Shown: positions 1-7,723 of the stretch, one piece after another
Layout: every line of letters starts with the position of its first letter
Position numbering within the stretch: position 1 is the first letter of the stretch
Source of the DNA: DSYU01 sp963827605
GTDB taxonomy: Bacteria; Chloroflexota; Anaerolineae; Anaerolineales; Anaerolineaceae
Assembly: GCA_963827605.1 (NCBI GenBank)
Contig: CAWHBK010000001.1
Span: 62,001-126,000, forward strand
Length of the DNA stretch: 64,000 nucleotides
Reading direction: 5' to 3'
Translations under genes and position numbers: made by a program
The notes under the pieces: generated by a model
The model's database searches: none
Told to the model about the DNA's origin: nothing
The model's input: only the letters and a program-made list of their open reading frames with translations

Positions 1-829
1 TGTAAAATTTAAAACCGCGAATGTAGATGTGCAATGCCATCACCAGGGTTGAATTCCCGGGTCCCCCTTCCGTCATCACATACGGAATATCAAAGACGTT
101 AAAGCCGCCCATCAACGAAATGGTCACATTGACCAGCATGACTGGCTGCAGGAGCGGCAGGGTGATATGCAGGAAATTTTTCCAGGGGGAAGCGCCGTCA
201 ATACTGGAAGCCTCGTACAACTCGATCGGGATTGCTTGCAGCCCGGCCAGGAAAATCACCATGTGGAAACCATACCATTTCCAGATATCCACGATCATCA
301 GCGACCACAATGCAATCTTGGGGCTGCCGAGCCAATCTAACACGAGAAATTTTAAACCGAGCCCCTTCAGAAGCTCATTCACCAGCCCAAACTGGGGATT
401 GTATAACCAGGCCCATAGGATGCTCACCACTACAAATGAAATTACAACAGGCATAAAGAGGGCCGTCCGGTAAAAACTGCGTCCCCGTAACCCCTGGTTG
501 AGCAGAACCGCTATGAAAAGCGCCAATACGATCTTGCCAACGACTGTTCCAATCGCGTAAAGTGTATTATTGTACAGCGCTTTGACGATCAGGTCATCAT
601 TGAAGAAGTCCAGGTAGTTTTGAATACCAACAAATTTCGCCGGGTCAATGCCGTTCCAACGCAATGCTGACAAGTACAAGCCGGCAATCAAGGGGACGAG
701 TTTGAATACCAGATAAAGAATGGCCGCTGGCGCAATCCAGAACACTGGTACCAGGGCTTTCATGCGACGCGACTGGGCTGGTGTATGCCATTCGACTCCA
801 GGAACATTCAGCATGGGGGGATTTGCCAT
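1..829 (-). CDS. Sugar ABC transporter permease, MalF/UgpA type (3' end outside window)
   Basis: Inner-membrane permease of a carbohydrate ABC importer. The reverse-strand reading starts MANPPMLNVPG and contains several hydrophobic segments. It carries the family's cytoplasmic EAA loop (IPIELYEASSIDGASPW), which docks on the ATPase subunit, followed by the typical TEGGPGNST stretch. The ATG at 827-829 has a strong ribosome binding site (GGAGGTGG) just upstream. The gene follows the solute-binding protein after a 102-base gap that contains a perfect hairpin. The end of the protein lies beyond position 1, and the expected second permease is also outside the window. Substrate is unknown; the operon genes suggest a monosaccharide. 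Confidence 0.93.
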   Translation of the reverse strand, partial: MANPPMLNVPGVEWHTPAQSRRMKALVPVFWIAPAAILYLVFKLVPLIAGLYLSALRWNGIDPAKFVGIQNYLDFFNDDLIVKALYNNTLYAIGTVVGKIVLALFIAVLLNQGLRGRSFYRTALFMPVVISFVVVSILWAWLYNPQFGLVNELLKGLGLKFLVLDWLGSPKIALWSLMIVDIWKWYGFHMVIFLAGLQAIPIELYEASSIDGASPWKNFLHITLPLLQPVMLVNVTISLMGGFNVFDIPYVMTEGGPGNSTLVMALHIYIRGFKFY

Positions 830-868
830 ACCACCTCCAATAAATAGGGGGATTCTTAAAACGTTATT

Positions 869-900
869 CCAGGTAGCCGCTTTTGAAAGCGGCTACCTGG
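869..900 (-). promoter_or_regulatory. Intercistronic hairpin between binding-protein and permease genes
   Basis: A perfect 14-bp stem (arms 869-882 and 887-900) with a TTGA loop lies in the gap between the binding-protein stop and the permease start. There is no run of T on either side, so a full terminator is unlikely. In maltose-type operons such hairpins stabilise the binding-protein message and lower permease expression. A comparable but longer hairpin occupies the same place in the second sugar operon (56981-57077). Confidence 0.6.
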
Positions 901-931
901 CGTAGTTATTCACTACTGGTACAAACTGACT

Positions 932-2287
932 TTAGGCTTCGAATTTATAACCATCTTTATAGAGTTGATCCAATACTTTCTGGATGTCCGCCGCGGCTTC
1001 CTCTGGTTTCTTTGTTCCGGCGACCAGGCCCTGTTGGCCTTCCTGGAAAGCGCGGGTTACCTCAGGCGGCCAGAACCAATCCAGATACGTGGTCTGGTTG
1101 TCAACGCATTCCTTTGCATACTTGAGCGCGATGGGGTTATCGCTGGCCTGCACATTAACATTCGTCGAGACGGGCGATGCATTCAAGCTATTGAAGAACT
1201 TGACCGATTCATCGCTCGACCACCAATCCAGAAGCGCCTGGGCCGTTTCTAGGCGCTCAGGCGCGATCTTGGAATAGATGCATTCGGCTGAGCCGGTGCC
1301 ACCTGGCATCTGACGCTTGATGTTGGCATCTGCGACAACCCGCACCGGAGCCATCAGGCTTAAATCCAGATCAGGCACAGGATTATCTTTGACAAAGCCA
1401 ATCCGCCAGATGTGACCATAATAGAAGGCTGCTTTTGCCTGCGCAAAGCTCAGCCAGGCCCCGTCACTGTCTAGGCTGTTGACGCCGTCGATGAACATGC
1501 CATCCTGAGCGAACTTATATAACACCTCCAGCGCGGCCACGTGTTCTGGGTCGGTAAATTTCATATCGCCCGCCAGGGTCTTGAAGGTATTGTCAATAGC
1601 CTTGTTCCCGGATGTTTGACCGTAAGCCCAGAACTGCCAGACTGGCCACATATAAATATTCTTGCCTTCATGGGTGAACGGCGCAACCCCGATCTTCTTG
1701 AACTCGGTCGCCATTGCCTTGAGTTCATCATAGGTTTCCGGCTCTTTGGTGGCGCCAATTTTGTCGAAAAGTTTCTTGTTATACATGAAGGTAAAGCCAT
1801 CGATCCCGCCCACCGGTAACGCCCAAAGTTTCCCCTTCATAGAATATGTGGTCAGGCCAACCGGGCGGAAGCGGTCTTTATACGAGATATTCGAGAGATC
1901 TAAGACCTTGCCACCGGTGGCATAGCGGCGCAAATCCTGGCCATTGAGATCCATGAAATCGATCTGATCGCCAGCAACTTCGCTAGCAGCGAAGAGTTCG
2001 GTATATTTTTCACTGCTCAAGGGGCGAAAATCGAAATCGACACCTGGGAATGCAGCTTTCATTTTATCCAGCCAGGGCTGTGTTTTCTTTGTATCACTGG
2101 CGCTGCTCATGATCACAAACTTGCCCTGATAAGCCTTTTTGGCTGGGAGTGCAGTGGCTTTGGCCGCTTCCACCGGCGCCTGGTTAGCCACAGGGGCAGC
2201 CGGCGTGCAGGCTGCCAGCACCGAACCGCCGATGGTCAATCCGGCAGTTTTCAAAAAGTTACGACGAGCACTTTTCTTCGCTTCCAT
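932..2287 (-). CDS. Sugar ABC transporter solute-binding lipoprotein (Tat/lipobox)
   Basis: Extracytoplasmic binding protein of 451 residues, family 1 (carbohydrate) type. The N-terminus has a twin-arginine stretch (SARRNFLKTAG) followed by a hydrophobic run and a lipobox LAAC, so it is probably exported by Tat and then lipidated. The mature protein begins with a short Ala/Pro linker. The body has features of this family: an FTFMYNKKLFDKIG-like domain crossover and an acidic sugar-binding cleft region. It is followed by the permease and preceded by an RbsD-type pyranase, so its ligand is probably a pentose or another reducing monosaccharide. The exact ligand cannot be read from sequence. Confidence 0.92.
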   Translation of the reverse strand: MEAKKSARRNFLKTAGLTIGGSVLAACTPAAPVANQAPVEAAKATALPAKKAYQGKFVIMSSASDTKKTQPWLDKMKAAFPGVDFDFRPLSSEKYTELFAASEVAGDQIDFMDLNGQDLRRYATGGKVLDLSNISYKDRFRPVGLTTYSMKGKLWALPVGGIDGFTFMYNKKLFDKIGATKEPETYDELKAMATEFKKIGVAPFTHEGKNIYMWPVWQFWAYGQTSGNKAIDNTFKTLAGDMKFTDPEHVAALEVLYKFAQDGMFIDGVNSLDSDGAWLSFAQAKAAFYYGHIWRIGFVKDNPVPDLDLSLMAPVRVVADANIKRQMPGGTGSAECIYSKIAPERLETAQALLDWWSSDESVKFFNSLNASPVSTNVNVQASDNPIALKYAKECVDNQTTYLDWFWPPEVTRAFQEGQQGLVAGTKKPEEAAADIQKVLDQLYKDGYKFEA

Positions 2288-2410
2288 TTCTTGTTCTCCT
2301 GATCCGTGAATTGATAGGGTGCAGTTTTAAGGATGCAAGAAGATCATGCACACGCTTCTTGTCCAATCGTTTCAGAATGTCGTAATCTCGCTAGTTATCC
2401 ACCTCCATGA

Positions 2411-2806
2411 TCAATATGTAACCCCAGAAACAAGCATAATATTGGAATACGGCGTGCATTCGCCGCTGCGGATACAGGCCTTCACCGTATGCGACATCTG
2501 CTTGAATTCTGTGTGGGGAACCAGTCGGGGCCTGATCCCGGGGAACAGCGCCAGCATTTCCGCATAGCGAGCTGGCGATAATGTACAGGACTCTGTGGCG
2601 ATGACAATCTCTTCGATCTGCAGTTCTTTTAAAACCACGCGCAGTACGTCCATAAAGGCAGGCAGCCCCGGCTCGAGGGCCAGGTCAATCCTGCGCACGC
2701 CATCCGGGATGGGGAAACCCGCATCACACACAATGATCTGCTGGTAATGCCCCATACTGGCGATGACATCCGAAATTTCCTTGTTCAAAATACCAGTTTT
2801 TTTCAT
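2411..2806 (-). CDS. rbsD: D-ribose pyranase / RbsD-FucU family mutarotase
   Basis: Predicted 131-residue sugar mutarotase that interconverts pyranose and furanose (or anomeric) forms of an imported sugar before its first enzymatic step. It keeps the RbsD landmarks: catalytic His20 in SMGHYQQ, the VCDAGFPIPDGVRRIDLAL block, and the C-terminal IRSGECTPYSNIMLVSGV block. An in-frame ATG three codons upstream abuts the AGGA ribosome binding site, so the second ATG at 2806, with a 9-base spacing, is chosen. It lies 15 bases from the epimerase gene upstream. RbsD and FucU differ in specificity, so D-ribose itself is not certain. Confidence 0.88.
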   Translation of the reverse strand: MKKTGILNKEISDVIASMGHYQQIIVCDAGFPIPDGVRRIDLALEPGLPAFMDVLRVVLKELQIEEIVIATESCTLSPARYAEMLALFPGIRPRLVPHTEFKQMSHTVKACIRSGECTPYSNIMLVSGVTY

Positions 2807-2821
2807 GAGAATCATTCCTGC

Positions 2822-3769
2822 TTAAGAAGCGAGCAGTTCTTCTTCCCGTTCGCGGAAATAGGATGCCGTCTGTAGCACCAGGTGATCGAGCACTGCTTTA
2901 TCGGGCTTGCCATACATGGCTGGATACGGGTCGCCGCCGGGTCCAAGCGGCTCGGGCGTGACATACCGGCCCTCGGTATTAAACCCGATCAGGTAAAGGG
3001 CCATGATAATCGTATCCAGGTCCATCGCGCCCTCCCCCAACGCACAGCGGTTGCTGTCCGCCAGGTGCAGGTTGGTCAGCATTTCTCCAGCATCAACCAG
3101 AGCTTCGCCGATATGCGATTCTTCGACCTGCATGTGATACACATCGCCGTTAATATGGCGCACTCCAGGATGGTTCACCGCCGCAATATAGCGTTTGGCA
3201 TCCGCGAACGTATGCACGAGGCTGGTTTCCGCTGAGCGGATCGGCTCGATGGCCGCCTGGACGTTGTTATGCGTGAATAAGTCCGCCACAAGCAAAAGGG
3301 TCTCGACACTGCGGTCAAACTCCGACCCATCGTACGCGCCTGCTCTGCCAACCGCCGCCGGAACCACCAGGATGTACGACCCGCCGACCTCGGCGGTGAA
3401 TGGAATTTCGCGTTTGAGATAGTCGAGCGCGGCCTGACGATGCATGGCCCGGTTGCTCGACAGGTCACTGTCCGCCGAGAACATGCCGCACACCCCGCCT
3501 ACCTGGAGCCCATGGTCACCCAAGATCTTGCAGGTTTCATTGACTGGATATCCGAGCGAAGGGCCATAATGATTTCCATGCAGCTCGATAAAGCGGATGC
3601 CCGCTTTTTCGAGACGAGCAGCCGATTCGGCCAGGGATTCCATCCCAAAACCCCAGTTACTCCACGACAGGTTTAAACGCTTCTGGAAGCGCTCGGGATG
3701 CACCTGCTTGAGTTCCAGAAAAGCAGCCCGAATTTTTTCGTTCTTCAGCTCAAAGTTTTGTTTTTTCAT
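2822..3769 (-). CDS. Sugar phosphate isomerase/epimerase, TIM-barrel (AP-endonuclease 2 fold)
   Basis: Predicted metal-dependent sugar epimerase or isomerase of 315 residues, related to tagatose/ribulose 3-epimerase-like enzymes. The four expected metal ligands can be seen in order: Glu in AIEPIRS, Asp in NGDVYHM, His in LHLADSN and Glu in TPEPLG. The start MKKQNFELK at 3769 is chosen because AGGAG lies six bases upstream; the open frame continues another 75 codons upstream with no homology-like content. It sits between the cupin protein and the pyranase in a tight same-strand cluster. Probable role: conversion of the imported sugar into a central intermediate (inference). Confidence 0.87.
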   Translation of the reverse strand: MKKQNFELKNEKIRAAFLELKQVHPERFQKRLNLSWSNWGFGMESLAESAARLEKAGIRFIELHGNHYGPSLGYPVNETCKILGDHGLQVGGVCGMFSADSDLSSNRAMHRQAALDYLKREIPFTAEVGGSYILVVPAAVGRAGAYDGSEFDRSVETLLLVADLFTHNNVQAAIEPIRSAETSLVHTFADAKRYIAAVNHPGVRHINGDVYHMQVEESHIGEALVDAGEMLTNLHLADSNRCALGEGAMDLDTIIMALYLIGFNTEGRYVTPEPLGPGGDPYPAMYGKPDKAVLDHLVLQTASYFREREEELLAS

Positions 3770-3809
3770 ACATGACTCCTGAAAATAGCCAGTCTCAATT
3801 TGCCAAATG

Positions 3810-5006
3810 CTAGGGCATGCCAGGATAAGTGGCCGGGAAGTGCTTGAGCAGAACCATCGGTTCCCAGCGGCTTTCGTTCGTAATGGTGACCCCTTCGCAC
3901 GCGGCCTGTTCGCTGACGAAGTACTCGTCCGCGCTAAGCTGGCCAAAGCGCAGCATGATGGCAGCTTCAGCATCGTAGGACCCAAACTTGCCATGGCCCT
4001 GGATGATGATGCAGCCGTAGGCAGCCGGGTCTTTGACTACCACGCTTTGTCCGGGACCAATTTCCAGCTCTTTCGCGCCCACATACTCGTTCCCGTACAG
4101 GACCCAGCTCTCTTTGAAGCCCTCGCTCACCGGCGAGCAGAGAAGCGGCGGGCGGAAATAATTCTTCTTGTAATGCGGGTCGATGTTCTTGTCCCAGTCC
4201 ATCAGGCTCATAATATAGTCCACGTCCCGTTTTTTATCATCCGGGCAGTTCTCGGACAGGAAGTCATATGGGTATACTTCACCAGAGGTGACGTTTTCAT
4301 AGACAGAGTTGACATCACTGTTCCATTGTGGTTCGTAAGTTAGCACCGACCCGGGAGCATGGACCACTCCCGCGGGTGTGAACCAGCCTGTGCCCAATTC
4401 GATGCGGTAGGCGCGCGAGAGTTCGGTAATGCGCATATCGCGTTTTTCATAATCCAGCAGGCGCTGGCGGATCATATCTTTCGTAACATCGGGATCAAAG
4501 CCGAAATACGTCACCGGGAAATCGCCCATGTTGTTGTTGAGCTGGCGCGGGAAGAAGTAGCCTTCCGGCTTTCCGATGCGTCCCACCCGCCCGGCAGCAA
4601 TATCGTTTAGGTGCAGGTGATGGAAGAGCGGCAGCTTGTAATCGAAGAACTTCGAATACATCGGCCAGGTGCCGTATTTCTGCTGAAGCTCTTCACCGAT
4701 CAGGTCAGCGCCCAGCTCTTCCACCGCATCGCGGAAAAGGAATTTGTCCTCAATCCGTTCCGTGGGGGAAACATAGCTCATGCCTTCATCCCAGGGAGAC
4801 AGGTCACCATTCATAGCCGAAATGACCGATGAAAACCAGCGTTCTTTAATGGAACCGCGGGCTGTGCCCAGGGCATAATAATCATCCGGATGCAGGCGCA
4901 GGCGCTGCCCGGCCTGGCTGAACCGTCGAGGAACAAAAACTGGCGCCAGGCGGAAGATGCACCCATTTTTTTCAAACGTGTCACGGATCATTTTAGTTTG
5001 GCTCAC
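3810..5006 (-). CDS. Cupin-type sugar isomerase-like protein (phosphomannose isomerase type I-like)
   Basis: A 398-residue protein with large-cupin features. A metal-binding-like FHHLHLND motif lies near residue 155, an AGVVHAPGSVLTYEPQ stretch resembles the second cupin strand, and a C-terminal cupin-like domain (SVVVKDPAAYGCIIIQGHG) follows. These fit the type I mannose-6-phosphate isomerase superfamily, though the catalytic residues could not all be assigned. GTG at 5006 is preferred over upstream starts because GGGAG sits seven bases before it. The gene lies between the LacI regulator and the epimerase in the operon. The likely job is aldose-ketose isomerisation of the imported sugar; the substrate is unknown. 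Confidence 0.7.
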   Translation of the reverse strand: MSQTKMIRDTFEKNGCIFRLAPVFVPRRFSQAGQRLRLHPDDYYALGTARGSIKERWFSSVISAMNGDLSPWDEGMSYVSPTERIEDKFLFRDAVEELGADLIGEELQQKYGTWPMYSKFFDYKLPLFHHLHLNDIAAGRVGRIGKPEGYFFPRQLNNNMGDFPVTYFGFDPDVTKDMIRQRLLDYEKRDMRITELSRAYRIELGTGWFTPAGVVHAPGSVLTYEPQWNSDVNSVYENVTSGEVYPYDFLSENCPDDKKRDVDYIMSLMDWDKNIDPHYKKNYFRPPLLCSPVSEGFKESWVLYGNEYVGAKELEIGPGQSVVVKDPAAYGCIIIQGHGKFGSYDAEAAIMLRFGQLSADEYFVSEQAACEGVTITNESRWEPMVLLKHFPATYPGMP

Positions 5007-5145
5007 TGTTATTCTCCCATCCTTTTCAAGGTTATGCAGCTTGCGTGATATACCCTCAGATGACAACAACTGCGATATAATTAAAAATGCAATATGAAGC
5101 ACACCTGATCAGCAGAAGCGCTGATTAAGGAACTGCTACAGCCTG

Positions 5146-5192
5146 AGAGGAGCATTTGCCGGGGCGGTCAACCTGAGGTTAAATGCTTCTCT
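5146..5192 (+). terminator. Long-loop inverted repeat with U-rich tail, between lacI and cupin gene
   Basis: Arms 5146-5157 and 5181-5192 pair with one mismatch, enclosing a 23-base loop that itself contains AACCT-G-AGGTT. The plus-strand side is followed by TTGTTTTT, so it looks like a plus-strand terminator, although no plus-strand gene leads into it. It may instead act in the minus-strand leader of the operon downstream of lacI. The rest of the 243-base gap shows no gene. Confidence 0.35.
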
Positions 5193-5249
5193 TTGTTTTT
5201 CGACTAGCGAGTCTAGCAACCTTTCATGGGTTTATTTTAAGAGTCGATT

Positions 5250-6278
5250 TCATGGATGCTGGGTAGGCGCAGTTGATTTACGTTGGACAAAAGCAGGTTC
5301 CATCACGATCTGGGTTTTTTCAGGCTCTTTTCCTCCGAGAATATCAATTAGCAAATGCACGCACAGCGAAGCCATCTCAGGGAATGACTGCCGGATAGTA
5401 GTCAGAGGCGGCGACTGGAATGCGGATACTTCGATATCATCTACACCGATGACGGAAATATCATCTGGGATGCGCATTCCTGCTTCGGTAATGGCTGCCA
5501 TGGCTCCAATGGCCATGCGGTCGTTGGCCGCGAATACGGCCGTGGGAAGCTTGCCGCAGGCCAGAATCTGCTGCATGGCTGCGTACCCGGCTTCGCATTT
5601 CCAGTTGCCATCCGCAGAAATGCAAATACCCGGTTCAACGCCCTTTTGTTTTAAAGCATCCAGGTATCCGGCCATGCGGTCACGCGCCAGCAGCAGCCTG
5701 GAGGGGCCGCCAATATGGGAGATCCGCCGATGTCCCAGATCCAACAAATGATTGGTGGCCATGCAGCCGGCCTTGTAATTATCCAGTGTTACGGCAGGGC
5801 CGGTGTAGCCCATCGGGATCCGATCGATCGCGACTGTCGGGATATTGGCTGCCTTAAGGGAATCCAGGCTGGTCATCTGGTCGCCGGTTGCCACAAAAAT
5901 AACGCCGTCCATCCAGCGCTCGTTCACCGCCTGAACGTAACTGGCCTCGCGCTCGGGGTCGTCGTGCGTGTTATAGAGCACCAGGTTATATCCAAATGAA
6001 TGAGCGATATCTTCTGCCGCAATCGCCATCGTTGAGAAGGATGGATTATTGATATCGGTAACAATCAGGGCAATGGTATTCGTCTGTCTTGTACGCAGGC
6101 TGCGGGCAACGGAGTACGGCCGGTAGCCAAGGTGTTGAATGGCTTCATTCACGCGCGCGCTGGTTTCAGCAGTAATCCCAGGTTTCTTGTTAATAATAGC
6201 GGAAACGGTTTGGATCGAAACTCCTGCCATTTTCGCGACGTCCTTCATCGTAGGCAATTTTTGGCTCGACATCGACAT
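5250..6278 (-). CDS. LacI-family transcriptional regulator
   Basis: A 342-residue repressor of the GalR/LacI family. The N-terminal helix-turn-helix reads TMKDVAKMAGVSIQTVSAIIN, followed by the hinge helix region (RPYSVARSLRTRQTNTIALIV) and a periplasmic-binding-protein-like sensor domain with ANDRMAIGAMAAI and VIGVDDIE motifs. ATG at 6278 is used; TTG at 6293 and ATG at 6272 are alternatives. It heads the minus-strand sugar operon, so it probably controls that operon and itself in response to the imported sugar or a derivative. A candidate operator lies 70-90 bases upstream. Confidence 0.93.
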   Translation of the reverse strand: MSMSSQKLPTMKDVAKMAGVSIQTVSAIINKKPGITAETSARVNEAIQHLGYRPYSVARSLRTRQTNTIALIVTDINNPSFSTMAIAAEDIAHSFGYNLVLYNTHDDPEREASYVQAVNERWMDGVIFVATGDQMTSLDSLKAANIPTVAIDRIPMGYTGPAVTLDNYKAGCMATNHLLDLGHRRISHIGGPSRLLLARDRMAGYLDALKQKGVEPGICISADGNWKCEAGYAAMQQILACGKLPTAVFAANDRMAIGAMAAITEAGMRIPDDISVIGVDDIEVSAFQSPPLTTIRQSFPEMASLCVHLLIDILGGKEPEKTQIVMEPAFVQRKSTAPTQHP

Positions 6279-6350
6279 TATGCTTAATCCCAACCAATGG
6301 TAAAAGGATATTTCAATTTGGAGAAAAGGGAGAAGTAATCAGGGAATGAT

Positions 6351-6368
6351 CGTTCATATGAACGTTCA
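6351..6368. promoter_or_regulatory. Candidate LacI-family operator (two overlapping palindromes)
   Basis: CGTTCATATGAACG (6351-6364) is a perfect palindrome, and TGAACGTTCA (6359-6368) is another with the central CG typical of LacI-family operators. They overlap upstream of the lacI start in an AT-rich stretch suited to a promoter. Autoregulation by the adjacent repressor is the simplest reading. Confidence 0.5.
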
Positions 6369-6478
6369 AGTTACAAATGTTATTATAGATATTTAAAATT
6401 ACTTGTCAATAGCCAATATTTCCGCTTATGGGTCCACCCTATATTCGCGGTGGATAACTGAAACGTGCCTGTCGAAAA

Positions 6479-6928
6479 TCACGCAACGAAACCAACCATC
6501 GTTAGGACAACGCAGAGACTGTAGAAGATAGCGCGGATGTGGTTGGCTGTTTCCATTTTGCGGCGTTCCACAACCAGTTCCGCCGTATTATGGCTATCGA
6601 GCTCACCAATCCTTTTGTAAATAGGAACGTTCAGAACCTTCGAAGAAATCGACGCCAACAAGCATGCGATCATTCCCATAATGAACCACCAGTTGACAAA
6701 CCCGTAGAAGATGAGATACGGAATGATCAACAGGAACGTTATGCTTGATGCGGTGACGACATAGGGCGACCGCAGCGCATTCTTCTGCATGGAAGCCACG
6801 AACTGCTTGAAAGCCGCGGCGTCCAGGTCTCTCAGCATTCCCTTGAATGCGCCGGCGACGAACAATACCGACCCCGCCCAGAGCGTGTTGATCACGAAAA
6901 TCAGAATTTCAGCATAGTACCTGGTCAT
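6479..6928 (-). CDS. DUF1772-like (anthrone oxygenase family) membrane protein
   Basis: A 149-residue integral membrane protein with about four hydrophobic segments: the N-terminus, a central SSITFLLIIPYLIFYGF, then WWFIMGMIACLLAS, and the C-terminal tail. The pattern of an N-terminal helix, a small conserved loop and a basic NVPIYKRIGELD stretch before the last helix resembles DUF1772/anthrone-oxygenase-like proteins, whose bacterial role is mostly unknown. MTRYYAEI at 6928 is the start because AAAGGAGGG lies just upstream; seven extra codons upstream cover that ribosome binding site. It stands alone between the lacI promoter and a small membrane protein gene. Confidence 0.7.
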   Translation of the reverse strand: MTRYYAEILIFVINTLWAGSVLFVAGAFKGMLRDLDAAAFKQFVASMQKNALRSPYVVTASSITFLLIIPYLIFYGFVNWWFIMGMIACLLASISSKVLNVPIYKRIGELDSHNTAELVVERRKMETANHIRAIFYSLCVVLTMVGFVA

Positions 6929-7109
6929 TTTAGACCCTCCTTTTAACAAACGAGGTTTTTGGTTTTCAGTTGTGTGAGGGGAATCCGGTGGATTTTCCAG
7001 GAATCCATCCTTTCTTTTCCCTTCACTGCTCTGATTAAACCTCGCCAGGGCGGCGCACGGGTATCCATATTGTGTGTCGAATGATCCTTCATTCTTCTCC
7101 GTCGTTCGA

Positions 7110-7337
7110 TCAGCCCGGTGACATCGCCTGACGGTTTTCCTTTACCTGGTTAAGAACCGCCTGCCACCCTTCGCGCAGGCTCGGATACATGGGCCTCCAG
7201 CCGGATGCGGCCTTTAGGTGCGCCCGGTAGAAGGCCAGCACGTCTTGTGGCGGTGCTCCGGTTTCGAACAGGAATCCCAGGATCCAGGCGGCCACGAAAA
7301 TAAAGCCCGCCAATCCCCATATATTTTTCCTTCGCAT
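7110..7337 (-). CDS. Small single-pass membrane protein, unknown function
   Basis: A 75-residue protein with one clear transmembrane helix near the N-terminus (WGLAGFIFVAAWILGFLF) and a polar, Trp/Arg-containing tail. GGAGG lies five bases before the ATG at 7337, which supports a real gene; an in-frame ATG 12 bases upstream overlaps that site. I do not recognise the family. It lies 38 bases after the META-domain gene on the same strand and might share its transcript. Confidence 0.5.
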   Translation of the reverse strand: MRRKNIWGLAGFIFVAAWILGFLFETGAPPQDVLAFYRAHLKAASGWRPMYPSLREGWQAVLNQVKENRQAMSPG

Positions 7338-7375
7338 TCTTTCCTCCATCGCAATTCATCCGGTCCGCTGCCTCG

Positions 7376-7723
7376 TCATGGCATCCCGGCGGCGCTCTCT
7401 TTGCGGAAATTGAGGACCGCTTGCCCACCGGCGTACCAGATCGTCAGGCGGTCCTCAAACAGGGTGTACCGGACGGGGGTTTCCAACGCCTGCAAATATT
7501 GCTGCTCCTGCTGCTCGAACCCTGCTTGGGTGCAGGCCATCAACGAGCGGGTGATCTTCCCAAAGGTAATCCGGTTCAGCTGCACTTCATATGGCGCGCT
7601 GTAGCGATTGCATCCGGCTGAACCGGCGGCCTGTCCCTCGGCATCGAACGCCAGCGTGATGGTCGAACCTGCCAGCACGGGTGTTCTCCAGGCCCGGCCT
7701 GCCTGAAGACGCCAGGTCTCCAT
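7376..7723 (-). CDS. META domain (HslJ-like), C-terminal part of the preceding gene in a shifted frame
   Basis: A 115-residue reading with META/HslJ features: TWRLQ, GCNRYSAPYEV, a conserved KITRSLMACTQ block and a C-terminal YEDRLTI-like strand (FEDRLTIWYAGG). The first part of a META domain (SLAGTKW) is at the end of the upstream acetylhydrolase frame, so the two frames join near 7713-7722. The simplest view is one gene in which a small indel separates the hydrolase and the META domain. META domains are found in envelope lipoproteins and heat-shock-associated proteins; a role for the fusion is not known. Confidence 0.7.
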   Translation of the reverse strand: METWRLQAGRAWRTPVLAGSTITLAFDAEGQAAGSAGCNRYSAPYEVQLNRITFGKITRSLMACTQAGFEQQEQQYLQALETPVRYTLFEDRLTIWYAGGQAVLNFRKESAAGMP

